Part shown: one piece after another, positions 25,592-34,973 of the stretch | Layout of the letters: each line of letters starts with the position of its first letter | Numbering within the stretch: the stretch's first letter is position 1 | Assembly: GCA_002835675.1 (NCBI GenBank) | Contig: PIZR01000014.1 | Span: forward strand, 1 to 62,845 | Direction of reading: 5' to 3' | From: Bacillus sp. BA3 | GTDB lineage: Bacteria > Bacillota > Bacilli > Bacillales > DSM-1321 | Length of the DNA: 62,845 bases | Notes under the pieces: model-generated | The model's input: only the letters and a program-made list of their open reading frames with translations | Told to the model about the DNA's origin: nothing | Database searches by the model: none | Program-made: the position numbers and the translations under genes

Positions 25592-28500
25592 TTGTTAGAC
25601 GTTAATAATTTTGAGTATATGAAAATTGGTCTTGCTTCACCAGACAAGATTCGTTCTTGGTCACATGGAGAAGTTAAAAAACCAGAAACAATCAACTATC
25701 GTACGCTAAAGCCAGAAAAAGACGGTTTATTCTGTGAGAGAATTTTTGGACCTCAAAAGGACTGGGAATGTCATTGCGGAAAATATAAACGTGTTCGTTA
25801 TAAAGGCGTAGTCTGTGACCGTTGTGGCGTTGAAGTCACTCGTGCTAAAGTGCGTCGTGAGCGTATGGGTCATATTGAGCTGGCAGCTCCAGTTTCACAC
25901 ATATGGTATTTTAAAGGAATTCCTAGCCGTATGGGACTTGTACTTGACATGTCTCCACGGGCATTGGAAGAAGTTATTTACTTTGCATCTTACGTCGTAA
26001 CTGAAACGGGCGATACAACTTTAGAAAAGAAACAGCTTCTTTCTGAAAAAGAATATCGTACATACCGTGAAAAATACGGTAAGAAATTCCAAGCTGCCAT
26101 GGGTGCGGAAGCTATTAAAAAACTTTTACAAGATATTGATACGGAAAAGGAAGTAGAGTCGTTGAAAGAGGAGCTTAAAACAGCTCAAGGACAACGCAGA
26201 ACCCGTGCAATCAAACGCTTGGAAGTGCTTGAAGCATTCCGTAACTCCGGAAATGAGCCTTCATGGATGATCCTTGACGTGCTTCCGGTCATTCCACCGG
26301 AACTTCGTCCTATGGTTCAACTTGATGGAGGACGTTTTGCCACATCTGATCTAAATGATTTATATCGCCGTGTTATCAACCGTAATAATCGTTTGAAAAG
26401 ATTACTGGATCTTGGAGCACCAAGCATTATCGTTCAAAATGAGAAGCGTATGCTGCAAGAAGCTGTCGATGCTCTTATCGATAATGGCCGTCGCGGCCGT
26501 CCGGTAACTGGACCTGGTAACCGTCCGTTAAAATCTTTATCTCACATGTTAAAAGGTAAACAAGGTCGTTTCCGTCAAAACCTTCTTGGTAAACGTGTTG
26601 ATTACTCTGGCCGTTCCGTTATCGTAGTAGGACCAAACTTAAAGATGTACCAATGTGGTCTTCCTAAAGAAATGGCGATTGAATTATTCAAACCATTCGT
26701 TATGAAGGAGCTTGTTCAAAGAGGCCTAGCGCATAACATCAAATCCGCTAAGCGCAAAATTGAACGTTTATCTCCTGAAATATGGGATGTGCTTGAAGAA
26801 GTTATTAGAGAACACCCAGTACTATTGAACCGTGCACCGACTCTTCATAGACTTGGTATCCAGGCGTTTGAACCAACGTTGGTTGAAGGTCGCGCAATTC
26901 GTTTGCATCCGCTCGTATGTACAGCTTACAACGCTGACTTTGACGGTGACCAAATGGCGGTCCACGTTCCTCTATCTTCTGAAGCCCAAGCCGAAGCACG
27001 CATGCTTATGCTTGCAGCACAGAACATTTTGAACCCTAAAGATGGTAAACCTGTCGTTACACCTTCTCAAGATATGGTATTAGGTAACTATTACTTAACA
27101 TTGGAAAGAGAAGGCGCTATCGGCGAAGGTATGATCTTTAAAGATACAAGTGAAGCATTGCTTGCATACCAAAACGGATATGTACACTTACATTCCCGTT
27201 GTGCCGTACATGCATCATCACTGAATAATGAAACGTTCACTGAAGAACAAAACCGCCAGCTGCTTATTACCACTGTCGGTAAATTGATCTTCAATGAAAT
27301 TTTACCAAAATCATTCCCGTATATTAACGAGCCGACACGATATAATTTGGAAACCAAAACTCCAGAGAAATATTTTGTGGAAAAAGGCGCTAATATCCCT
27401 GAATTGATTAAGGCTCAACCTGCTATCGATCCTTTCAAGAAAAAAATCCTTGGAAATATCATCGCAGAAGTCTTTAAACGCTTTAAAATTACCGAAACAT
27501 CCAAAATGCTTGACCGGATGAAAGATCTTGGATTCAAATATTCGACAAAAGCCGGTATTACCGTTGGTGTGGCTGATATTGTCGTTTTAAAAGAAAAACA
27601 AGAAATCATTACTGAGGCTCAAACCAAAGTGGATAACGTCTTGAAACAGTTCAGACGTGGTCTAATTACAGAGGATGAGCGTTATGATCGCGTCATTTCC
27701 ATCTGGAGTGCTGCCAAGGATACCATCCAGTCCAAACTTATGGACTCACTGGACCGACGCAACCCGATCTTCATGATGAGTGACTCCGGTGCCCGTGGTA
27801 ATGCTTCCAACTTTACGCAGCTTGCGGGTATGCGTGGTTTGATGGCCAACCCGGCTGGACGAATAATTGAATTACCGATCAAATCAAGTTTCCGTGAAGG
27901 TTTAACAGTGTTGGAGTACTTCATCTCTACACATGGTGCGCGTAAAGGTCTTGCCGATACAGCCCTTAAAACAGCCGATTCCGGTTACCTTACGCGTCGA
28001 CTTGTTGACGTTGCCCAAGATGTCATCATCCGTGATGACGATTGTGGTACGGACCGCGGCTTGAAAATTTCTGCCTTAAGAGAAGGTACTGAAATAATCG
28101 AGCATCTTGAAGAGCGCCTAGTGGGCCGTTATGCAAGAAAAGCGATCAGACATCCAGAAACAAATGAAGTAATCGTGGCTGAAAACGATCTTATTACTGA
28201 AGATCTTGCTAATTATATTGAATCACTTGGAATTGAAACAGCATGGATCCGTTCTGCCTTTACATGTAACACCAGCCATGGTGTATGTAAAAAATGTTAT
28301 GGACGCAACTTGGCTACCGGTCAAGAAGTTGAAGTGGGCGAAGCAGTCGGTATTATTGCCGCTCAATCCATCGGAGAACCTGGTACACAGTTGACGATGC
28401 GTACATTCCATACAGGTGGGGTTGCCGGGGACGATATCACTCAAGGTCTTCCTCGTATCCAAGAAATATTTGAAGCGAGAAATCCTAAAGGTCAAGCTGT

Positions 28501-29191
28501 CATTTCTGAAATTGAAGGAACGATTGTTTCGATCAATGAAATTCGCGATAAACAACAGGAAATCGTCGTTCAGGGTGCTGTTGAATCACGCACGTATACT
28601 GCGCCGTACACAGCTCGTCTAAGAGTAACTGTTGATACACCTGTCCGTCGTGGTGAAGAGTTGACAGAGGGTTCCATCGATCCGAAAGAATTGCTGAAGG
28701 TTACAGACGTGCTTACTGTTCAGGAATACCTGCTTCATGAAGTTCAAAAAGTATACCGGATGCAAGGTGTTGAAATCGGAGATAAACATATCGAAGTAAT
28801 GGTTAGACAAATGATGCGTAAAGTCCGTGTGCTTGATGCAGGAGAAACTGAAGTGCTTCCAGGAACATTATTGGATGTTAACCAGTTCACTACTGCAAAC
28901 ACTGATGCATTGCTGACCAATAAATTACCAGCAACAGGCCGCCCTGTATTGCTAGGTATCACAAAAGCATCTCTAGAAACGGATTCCTTCTTGTCCGCCG
29001 CGTCATTCCAAGAAACAACTAGGGTCTTGACTGATGCAGCAATAAAAGGAAAACGTGATGAATTGCTTGGACTTAAAGAAAATGTCATCATCGGTAAACT
29101 TGTCCCTGCAGGAACGGGAATGCTTAGATACAGAAAAGCAAACCCTGTCGTTGTTGGAGACGAAAATGCTGATGCAGTAACAGTGGATTAA
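25592..29191 (+). CDS. rpoC: RNA polymerase beta' subunit
   Basis: RpoC (1199 aa) carries the catalytic metal site NADFDGDQMAVH near residue 447. The N-terminal zinc finger is CHCGKYKRVRYKGVVCDRCG near 60, and the second zinc site near 894 is CNTSHGVCKKCYG. The trigger loop and bridge helix regions (GARGNASNFTQLAGMRGLM and EPGTQLTMRTFHTGG) are intact. Start TTG 25592 is preceded by GGGAGG and gives MLDVNNFEYM as in B. subtilis. The tail after TGMLRYRK is short and acidic. Confidence 0.98.
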   Translation: MLDVNNFEYMKIGLASPDKIRSWSHGEVKKPETINYRTLKPEKDGLFCERIFGPQKDWECHCGKYKRVRYKGVVCDRCGVEVTRAKVRRERMGHIELAAPVSHIWYFKGIPSRMGLVLDMSPRALEEVIYFASYVVTETGDTTLEKKQLLSEKEYRTYREKYGKKFQAAMGAEAIKKLLQDIDTEKEVESLKEELKTAQGQRRTRAIKRLEVLEAFRNSGNEPSWMILDVLPVIPPELRPMVQLDGGRFATSDLNDLYRRVINRNNRLKRLLDLGAPSIIVQNEKRMLQEAVDALIDNGRRGRPVTGPGNRPLKSLSHMLKGKQGRFRQNLLGKRVDYSGRSVIVVGPNLKMYQCGLPKEMAIELFKPFVMKELVQRGLAHNIKSAKRKIERLSPEIWDVLEEVIREHPVLLNRAPTLHRLGIQAFEPTLVEGRAIRLHPLVCTAYNADFDGDQMAVHVPLSSEAQAEARMLMLAAQNILNPKDGKPVVTPSQDMVLGNYYLTLEREGAIGEGMIFKDTSEALLAYQNGYVHLHSRCAVHASSLNNETFTEEQNRQLLITTVGKLIFNEILPKSFPYINEPTRYNLETKTPEKYFVEKGANIPELIKAQPAIDPFKKKILGNIIAEVFKRFKITETSKMLDRMKDLGFKYSTKAGITVGVADIVVLKEKQEIITEAQTKVDNVLKQFRRGLITEDERYDRVISIWSAAKDTIQSKLMDSLDRRNPIFMMSDSGARGNASNFTQLAGMRGLMANPAGRIIELPIKSSFREGLTVLEYFISTHGARKGLADTALKTADSGYLTRRLVDVAQDVIIRDDDCGTDRGLKISALREGTEIIEHLEERLVGRYARKAIRHPETNEVIVAENDLITEDLANYIESLGIETAWIRSAFTCNTSHGVCKKCYGRNLATGQEVEVGEAVGIIAAQSIGEPGTQLTMRTFHTGGVAGDDITQGLPRIQEIFEARNPKGQAVISEIEGTIVSINEIRDKQQEIVVQGAVESRTYTAPYTARLRVTVDTPVRRGEELTEGSIDPKELLKVTDVLTVQEYLLHEVQKVYRMQGVEIGDKHIEVMVRQMMRKVRVLDAGETEVLPGTLLDVNQFTTANTDALLTNKLPATGRPVLLGITKASLETDSFLSAASFQETTRVLTDAAIKGKRDELLGLKENVIIGKLVPAGTGMLRYRKANPVVVGDENADAVTVD

Positions 29192-29200
29192 AGGGAAAAG

Positions 29201-29281
29201 GACCAGCTCAATAATTTAAACTGAAAACCGCGCTCCTGTTTCCTATAGGAGCTGATGGATCAGAAGGTTATTGAGCTGGTC
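29201..29281 (+). repeat. 14-bp inverted repeat with nested hairpin after rpoC
   Basis: GACCAGCTCAATAA (29201-29214) is the exact reverse complement of TTATTGAGCTGGTC (29268-29281). The enclosed 53 nt contain a second stem, GCTCCT (29232-29237) with AGGAGC (29247-29252). There is no T-run after the structure. It lies 10 nt past the rpoC stop. Confidence 0.85.
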
Positions 29282-29408
29282 TATCTTATTACTCATGACC
29301 GGCTGAAAGGCACTATGAGAATTTGATATATTCCGTTTAGGCAAATTGATAATCTTAATAGAATTTTGTAAGGAAAACCTTTTGCTTGAATTATTTTTTT
29401 GAAAGAAG

Positions 29409-29438
29409 TTGACAGTATCCGACTAATAATGATACTAT
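29409..29438 (+). promoter_or_regulatory. sigma-A promoter of rplGB-rpsL
   Basis: Consensus TTGACA (29409-29414), an 18-bp spacer, then TACTAT (29433-29438). Confidence 0.7.
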
Positions 29439-29485
29439 AGCAAAGGTGCTCCTATGTTACCCTGTAACTTTGGAGGATATGGACC

Positions 29486-29734
29486 ATGTCTTATGAAAAA
29501 GTAATACAGGCAAAGTCAGTGATTATAGGGACGAAGCAAGCAGTTAGAGCTCTTAAAAACAATTTAATTCAAGAAGTTATCATCGCTGATGATGCAGATA
29601 TATACTTGACTGGGCGTGTCGTTGAGACTGCCAAAGAATTGGATGTTCCTATCACATATGTTGATTCGATGAGAATGCTTGGCAAAGCATGTGGTATTGA
29701 TGTCGGAGCAGCAACTGTTGCCATCAAAAAGTAA
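29486..29734 (+). CDS. rplGB: L7Ae-family RNA-binding protein (YbxF)
   Basis: This 82-aa protein belongs to the L7Ae/L30e family. The fold is shown by IIGTKQAVRALKNNLIQEVIIADDAD and the C-terminal MRMLGKACGIDVGAATVAI. B. subtilis YbxF is known to bind kink-turns. It starts behind TTGGAGG and stands directly before rpsL, the usual place in Bacilli. Confidence 0.92.
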   Translation: MSYEKVIQAKSVIIGTKQAVRALKNNLIQEVIIADDADIYLTGRVVETAKELDVPITYVDSMRMLGKACGIDVGAATVAIKK

Positions 29735-29838
29735 AGATGTTTTTGCAAATGTATTTGCAAAGACTTTGTTTTTACCCATTTATGAACCACCTGGATGTGT
29801 GGTACTAGAAATGAAAACGTGAAGGGAGGAAAAATGTA

Positions 29839-30261
29839 ATGCCTACTATTAATCAATTAGTGCGTAAAGGACGCGAGTCTAAAGAGGTTAATTCAAAATC
29901 TCCAGCACTTAACAAAGGCTACAACAGCTTTAAAAAAGCACAAACTAACGTATCATCTCCGCAAAAACGTGGTGTTTGCACTCGTGTGGGTACTATGACA
30001 CCGAAAAAACCAAACTCCGCGTTACGTAAATATGCGCGTGTACGTTTAACAAACGGTATCGAGGTAACAGCTTATATCCCAGGTATCGGTCACAACCTAC
30101 AAGAACACAGCGTGGTTCTTATCCGTGGCGGTCGTGTAAAAGATTTACCAGGGGTACGTTACCATATCGTACGTGGTGCTCTTGATACAGCTGGAGTTAA
30201 CAATCGTATGCAAGGCCGTTCTAAATACGGTACTAAGCGTCCGAAAGCAGCAAAAAAATAA
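29839..30261 (+). CDS. rpsL: 30S ribosomal protein S12
   Basis: S12 (140 aa) lines the decoding centre. The streptomycin-relevant lysine loops are wild type: TPKKPNSALRK near residue 54 and the VKDLPGVRYH loop near 100. The N-terminal tail carries the small extension typical of Bacilli. GGGAGGAAAAA precedes the ATG. It heads the str cluster rpsL-rpsG-fusA-tuf. Confidence 0.97.
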   Translation: MPTINQLVRKGRESKEVNSKSPALNKGYNSFKKAQTNVSSPQKRGVCTRVGTMTPKKPNSALRKYARVRLTNGIEVTAYIPGIGHNLQEHSVVLIRGGRVKDLPGVRYHIVRGALDTAGVNNRMQGRSKYGTKRPKAAKK

Positions 30262-30302
30262 TCTTAAACAAAAATTGAACTTTCTTGAAAGGAGGAAATA
30301 CA

Positions 30303-30773
30303 ATGCCTCGTAAAGGACCTGTAACGAAAAGAGACGTATTACCAGATCCAATATATAATTCAAAACTTGTGACTCGCTTAATCAACAAATTAATGGTTGA
30401 TGGACAAAGAGGTAAATCACAAAAAATTCTTTACTCTGCATTTGATTTAATCAAAGAACGTACTGGCAATGAGCCGATCGAAGTTTTCGATCAAGCACTT
30501 AAAAACATCATGCCTGTACTAGAAGTAAAAGCACGCCGTGTGGGTGGAGCTAACTACCAAGTACCAGTTGAGGTGCGTCCAGACCGCAAATCGACTCTAG
30601 GACTTCGTTGGTTAGTGAACTACTCTCGCCTTCGTGGAGAAAAAACGATGGAAGAGCGTTTAGCTTATGAAATCATGGATGCTGCAAACAATACTGGAGC
30701 AGCAGTTAAGAAACGTGAAGATACACACAAAATGGCTGAAGCCAACAAAGCTTTCGCACATTATCGCTGGTAA
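30303..30773 (+). CDS. rpsG: 30S ribosomal protein S7
   Basis: S7 (156 aa, standard length) nucleates assembly of the 30S head and is an autoregulator of the str operon in E. coli. The MPRKGPV start, the rRNA-binding loops and the C-terminal NKAFAHYRW are as expected. ATG 30303 follows AAAGGAGG; the in-frame upstream ATG at 30285 would overlap the ribosome binding site. Confidence 0.97.
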   Translation: MPRKGPVTKRDVLPDPIYNSKLVTRLINKLMVDGQRGKSQKILYSAFDLIKERTGNEPIEVFDQALKNIMPVLEVKARRVGGANYQVPVEVRPDRKSTLGLRWLVNYSRLRGEKTMEERLAYEIMDAANNTGAAVKKREDTHKMAEANKAFAHYRW

Positions 30774-30817
30774 GATTAATCACTATAAAATCCTTATAGA
30801 AGGAAGGAGAAAGACAA

Positions 30818-32896
30818 ATGGCAAGAGAGTTCTCCTTAGCAAACACTCGTAATATCGGTATCATGGCTCACATCGATGCTGGTAAAACGACAACAACAGA
30901 ACGTGTTCTATATTACACTGGTAAAATCCATAAAATTGGTGAAACGCACGAAGGTGCATCTCAAATGGACTGGATGGAACAGGAACAAGAACGCGGAATC
31001 ACGATCACTTCCGCTGCAACAACTGCACAGTGGAAAGGTCACCGTGTAAACATCATCGATACACCAGGACACGTAGACTTCACAGTTGAAGTTGAACGTT
31101 CTTTGCGCGTACTTGATGGAGCTGTAGCTGTACTTGATGCCCAATCAGGTGTTGAGCCTCAAACTGAAACAGTTTGGCGCCAAGCTACAACTTACGGTGT
31201 ACCACGTGTCGTATTCGTAAACAAAATGGACAAAATCGGTGCAGATTTCTTGTATTCAGTTGGAACAATCCACGATCGTTTACAAGCTAACGCTCACCCA
31301 GTTCAGTTACCAATCGGAGCAGAGGATCAATTCTCTGCAATCATTGACCTTATTGAAATGAAAACTCATTTCTATGGTAATGACCTAGGAACTGACATCA
31401 CTATCGGTGAAATTCCTGAAGAACACCGGGAATTAGCTGAAGAATACCGTGAAAAGCTAATTGAAGCAGTAGCGGAAGTTAATGAAGACTTAATGGAAAA
31501 ATACCTTGGCGGCGAAGAAATCAGCATTGCTGAATTAAAAGCAGCTATTCGTACAGCAACCGTTAATGTTGAATTCTTCCCTGTTATTTGCGGATCAGCT
31601 TTCAAAAACAAAGGTGTTCAATTAATGCTTGATAACGTTATCGACTTCCTTCCATCTCCATTGGATGTACCAGCTATCAAAGGTACATTACCGGATTCAG
31701 AAGAAGAAGTGGAACGTCATTCAGACGATTCTGAACCGTTCTCTGCTTTAGCGTTTAAAGTTATGACTGACCCTTACGTTGGTAAACTTACATTCTTCCG
31801 TGTGTACTCAGGTACATTAGAATCAGGATCATATGTAATCAACTCAACTAAAGGAAAACGTGAACGTATTGGACGTATCCTTCAAATGCACGCAAACAGC
31901 CGTGAAGAAATCTCAACTGTATATGCAGGAGATATCGCAGCTGCTGTCGGATTGAAAGATACTACAACTGGAGATACTCTATGTGATGACAAGAATCAAG
32001 TAATTCTTGAGTCCATGGTATTCCCAGAGCCAGTTATCTCACTATCAGTTGAACCGAAATCAAAAGCAGACCAAGACAAAATGTCTCAAGCTTTACAAAA
32101 GCTTCAAGATGAAGATCCAACATTCCGTGCGCATACTGACCAAGAAACTGGTCAAACAATCATCGCTGGTATGGGTGAACTTCACTTGGACATCCTTGTT
32201 GACCGTATGCGTCGCGAATTCAAAGTGGAAGCAAACGTTGGTGCTCCTCAAGTAGCATACCGTGAAACTTTCCGTGGTTCAGCTAAAGTTGAAGGTAAAT
32301 TCGTTCGCCAATCTGGTGGTCGTGGACAATTCGGACACGTATGGATCGAATTCGGTCCAAACGAAGAAGGTAAAGGATTCGAATTTGAAAATGCTATCGT
32401 CGGTGGTGTAGTACCACGTGAATATATCCCTGCTGTACAAGCTGGATTAGTTGATTCCCTTGACCGTGGTGTACTTGCTGGTTACCCGCTAGTCGACATC
32501 AAAGCAAAATTATTTGACGGATCTTACCATGACGTTGACTCCAATGAAATGGCATTTAAAATCGCTGCATCTATGGCACTTAAAAATGCAGCATCTAAAT
32601 GTAGTCCTGTCATCCTTGAACCTATCATGAAAGTAGAAGTAGTTATTCCAGAAGATTACCTAGGCGACATCATGGGAGATATCACATCTCGTCGTGGTCG
32701 TGTAGAAGGTATGGAAGCTCGCGGTAACACGCAAATGGTTAAAGCGATGGTTCCTCTATCTGAAATGTTCGGATATGCTACATCTTTACGTTCTAACACT
32801 CAAGGACGCGGAACATTCTCTATGCACTTCGATCATTATGAAGAAGTACCTAAGAGCATTTCTGAAGAAATCATCAAAAAAAATAAAGGTGAATAA
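30818..32896 (+). CDS. fusA: Elongation factor G
   Basis: EF-G (692 aa) drives translocation and, with RRF, ribosome recycling. The G1 motif is AHIDAGKTT near residue 17, the G2/switch region has ERGITITSAATT, G3 is DTPGHVDF and G4 is NKMD. Domain IV, with its tip loop (QSGGRGQFGHVW), and the C-terminal RRGRVEGMEARG are present. Fusidic-acid contact residues were not checked. Confidence 0.98.
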   Translation: MAREFSLANTRNIGIMAHIDAGKTTTTERVLYYTGKIHKIGETHEGASQMDWMEQEQERGITITSAATTAQWKGHRVNIIDTPGHVDFTVEVERSLRVLDGAVAVLDAQSGVEPQTETVWRQATTYGVPRVVFVNKMDKIGADFLYSVGTIHDRLQANAHPVQLPIGAEDQFSAIIDLIEMKTHFYGNDLGTDITIGEIPEEHRELAEEYREKLIEAVAEVNEDLMEKYLGGEEISIAELKAAIRTATVNVEFFPVICGSAFKNKGVQLMLDNVIDFLPSPLDVPAIKGTLPDSEEEVERHSDDSEPFSALAFKVMTDPYVGKLTFFRVYSGTLESGSYVINSTKGKRERIGRILQMHANSREEISTVYAGDIAAAVGLKDTTTGDTLCDDKNQVILESMVFPEPVISLSVEPKSKADQDKMSQALQKLQDEDPTFRAHTDQETGQTIIAGMGELHLDILVDRMRREFKVEANVGAPQVAYRETFRGSAKVEGKFVRQSGGRGQFGHVWIEFGPNEEGKGFEFENAIVGGVVPREYIPAVQAGLVDSLDRGVLAGYPLVDIKAKLFDGSYHDVDSNEMAFKIAASMALKNAASKCSPVILEPIMKVEVVIPEDYLGDIMGDITSRRGRVEGMEARGNTQMVKAMVPLSEMFGYATSLRSNTQGRGTFSMHFDHYEEVPKSISEEIIKKNKGE

Positions 32897-32937
32897 TTGA
32901 TTTTCATCTCTTATTAAAGTATAACTATCTTATGTAA

Positions 32938-32970
32938 GCTGTGATGGAAGAATTAGTCTTCTTTCACAGC
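32938..32970 (+). other. hairpin in the fusA-tuf gap
   Basis: GCTGTGA (32938-32944) pairs with TCACAGC (32964-32970), with a further GAAGA/TCTTC inner stem. The run after it (CCCTATATAC) is not a T-tract. It may mark transcript processing between fusA and tuf, or it may be a weak terminator. Confidence 0.45.
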
Positions 32971-33017
32971 CCCTATATACTTAATCTTTTATTTATAATT
33001 TTAAGGAGGAATTCCTA

Positions 33018-34205
33018 ATGGGAAAAGCTAAATTTGATCGTTCAAAACCGCACGTTAACGTTGGAACAATTGGTCACGTTGACCATGGTAAAACAACTCT
33101 AACTGCTGCAATCACAACTGTACTTGCTAAATCTGGTGGAGCAGAAGCTCGCGCTTATGACCAAATCGATGGTGCTCCAGAAGAAAGAGAACGTGGTATC
33201 ACAATCTCTACTGCACACGTTGAGTATGAAACAGCTACTCGTCACTATGCACACGTTGACTGCCCAGGACATGCTGACTATGTTAAAAACATGATCACTG
33301 GTGCTGCACAAATGGACGGCGGAATCCTAGTAGTATCTGCTGCTGATGGCCCAATGCCACAAACTCGTGAGCACATCCTTCTTTCTCGTCAAGTTGGTGT
33401 ACCATACCTAGTAGTATTCATGAACAAATGCGACATGGTAGATGACGAAGAACTTCTTGAATTAGTAGAAATGGAAATCCGTGATCTTTTATCTGAATAC
33501 GAATTCCCTGGCGATGACATTCCAGTTATCAAAGGATCTGCTTTAAAAGCTCTTCAAGGAGAAGCTGCTTGGGAAGAAAAAATCCATGAATTAATGACAG
33601 CTGTTGACGAGTACATCCCAGAACCAACTCGTGACACTGACAAACCATTCATGATGCCAGTTGAGGATGTATTCTCAATCACTGGTCGTGGAACAGTTGC
33701 TACTGGTCGTGTTGAGCGTGGACAAGTTAAAGTCGGTGACGTTGTTGACATCATCGGTTTCAACGAAGAGTCTAAACCAACAACTGTAACTGGTGTTGAA
33801 ATGTTCCGTAAACTTCTTGACTATGCTGAAGCTGGTGACAACATCGGTGCACTTCTTCGTGGTGTATCCCGTGAAGATATCCAACGTGGACAAGTTCTTG
33901 CTAAACCAAGCACAATCACTCCACACACAAAGTTCAAAGCTGAAGTTTATGTTCTTTCTAAAGAAGAAGGTGGACGTCACACTCCATTCTTTACAAACTA
34001 CCGTCCTCAGTTCTACTTCCGTACAACTGACGTAACTGGTATTTGTAACCTTCCTGAAGGCGTAGAAATGGTTATGCCTGGAGACAACATCGAAATGACT
34101 GTAGAACTTATCGCTCCAATCGCTATCGAAGAAGGTACTAAATTCTCTATCCGTGAGGGTGGACGTACTGTAGGCGCTGGCGTAGTTGCTACAATCCAAG
34201 AATAA
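33018..34205 (+). CDS. tuf: Elongation factor Tu
   Basis: EF-Tu (395 aa) delivers aminoacyl-tRNA to the A site. G1 is GHVDHGKT near residue 19, G3 is DCPGHADY and G4 is NKCD. The codon use is strongly biased to the highly expressed set (CGT, GGT, AAC, GAA), in line with its abundance. TAAGGAGGAATT is a strong ribosome binding site. It ends the str operon. Confidence 0.98.
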   Translation: MGKAKFDRSKPHVNVGTIGHVDHGKTTLTAAITTVLAKSGGAEARAYDQIDGAPEERERGITISTAHVEYETATRHYAHVDCPGHADYVKNMITGAAQMDGGILVVSAADGPMPQTREHILLSRQVGVPYLVVFMNKCDMVDDEELLELVEMEIRDLLSEYEFPGDDIPVIKGSALKALQGEAAWEEKIHELMTAVDEYIPEPTRDTDKPFMMPVEDVFSITGRGTVATGRVERGQVKVGDVVDIIGFNEESKPTTVTGVEMFRKLLDYAEAGDNIGALLRGVSREDIQRGQVLAKPSTITPHTKFKAEVYVLSKEEGGRHTPFFTNYRPQFYFRTTDVTGICNLPEGVEMVMPGDNIEMTVELIAPIAIEEGTKFSIREGGRTVGAGVVATIQE

Positions 34206-34225
34206 TTGATTGATAAAACAATATT

Positions 34226-34280
34226 GGAAGGGACGCCTTCCGGGAGAAGCAGATGGGACGCCATCTGCTTCTTTTTTTTT
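34226..34280 (+). terminator. double-hairpin terminator after tuf
   Basis: Two adjacent perfect hairpins share the tetraloop GACG: GGAAGG/CCTTCC (34226-34241) and GAAGCAGATGG/CCATCTGCTTC (34246-34271). The second is followed by nine T residues and is a classical strong terminator separating the str and S10 operons. Confidence 0.92.
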
Positions 34281-34397
34281 CTTATTAATATTGAATCTTT
34301 CTTCTATAATACCTGTAAATAATGAAGTGTATTTAATGGGTATCATGAGGATTATTGAATTGAAGAAAATGGATATGAAAGACCTCATAGAATGTAC

Positions 34398-34426
34398 TTG
34401 TAAATACTTGTGATAGTATGTATAAT
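34398..34426 (+). promoter_or_regulatory. S10 operon promoter, upstream copy
   Basis: TTGTAA (34398-34403), 17 bp, TATAAT (34421-34426). Confidence 0.75.
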
Positions 34427-34464
34427 AATAAAAGTGTGCTGCACAAGAAATATTCAAGTTTAAC

Positions 34465-34493
34465 TTGCATTCAGCTTGTGTTTTATGTATAAT
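34465..34493 (+). promoter_or_regulatory. S10 operon promoter, downstream copy
   Basis: TTGCAT (34465-34470), 17 bp, TATAAT (34488-34493). With the upstream copy it makes a tandem promoter arrangement for the long ribosomal protein operon. Confidence 0.8.
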
Positions 34494-34523
34494 AGACAAT
34501 GTTGGTCTTTGACTGCGATGATA

Positions 34524-34581
34524 TGGAAGGTTGCTGACACACCCGGCCGCTTTGCCATGGCGAGTGTGTGGGAAATTTCCA
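34524..34581 (+). promoter_or_regulatory. structured leader of the S10 operon
   Basis: TGGAA (34524-34528) pairs with TTCCA (34577-34581), and inside it ACACAC (34537-34542) pairs with GTGTGT (34564-34569) around a GC-rich tip. It sits between the promoters and rpsJ and is a candidate site for ribosomal-protein autoregulation. I cannot name the ligand. Confidence 0.55.
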
Positions 34582-34624
34582 TTGAGAAGGTCTATTTCAA
34601 AATAGGCGAAAAGGAGGGAAAATT

Positions 34625-34933
34625 ATGGCAAAACAAAAAATTCGTATCCGTTTAAAAGCATATGATCACAGAATTCTTGATCAATCTGCTGAGAAAATTG
34701 TTGAAACTGCAAAACGTTCTGGTGCGGCTGTATCTGGTCCAATTCCATTACCTACTGAAAGATCGGTATATACGATCCTACGTGCGGTTCATAAATACAA
34801 AGATTCTCGTGAACAATTCGAAATGCGTACGCATAAACGTCTAATCGACATCGTTAATCCAACTCCACAAACAGTTGATTCATTGATGCGTTTAGATTTA
34901 CCATCAGGCGTTGACATTGAAATCAAATTATAA
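34625..34933 (+). CDS. rpsJ: 30S ribosomal protein S10 (NusE)
   Basis: S10 (102 aa) is part of the 30S head and, as NusE, takes part in antitermination and NusG-linked coupling. It begins MAKQKIRIRLKAYDHRILDQ and ends with a conserved beta-strand (SGVDIEIKL). AGGAGGG is upstream. It is the first gene of the S10-spc-alpha run. Confidence 0.97.
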   Translation: MAKQKIRIRLKAYDHRILDQSAEKIVETAKRSGAAVSGPIPLPTERSVYTILRAVHKYKDSREQFEMRTHKRLIDIVNPTPQTVDSLMRLDLPSGVDIEIKL

Positions 34934-34973
34934 TTCATATAAATATGAACAATTACTCTAGGAGGTGTGACTT

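Noticed and set aside
33675..34499. 274-codon minus-strand frame over tuf
   Set aside because: It is the antisense shadow of the strongly codon-biased tuf gene and has a low-complexity Ser/Thr-rich translation.
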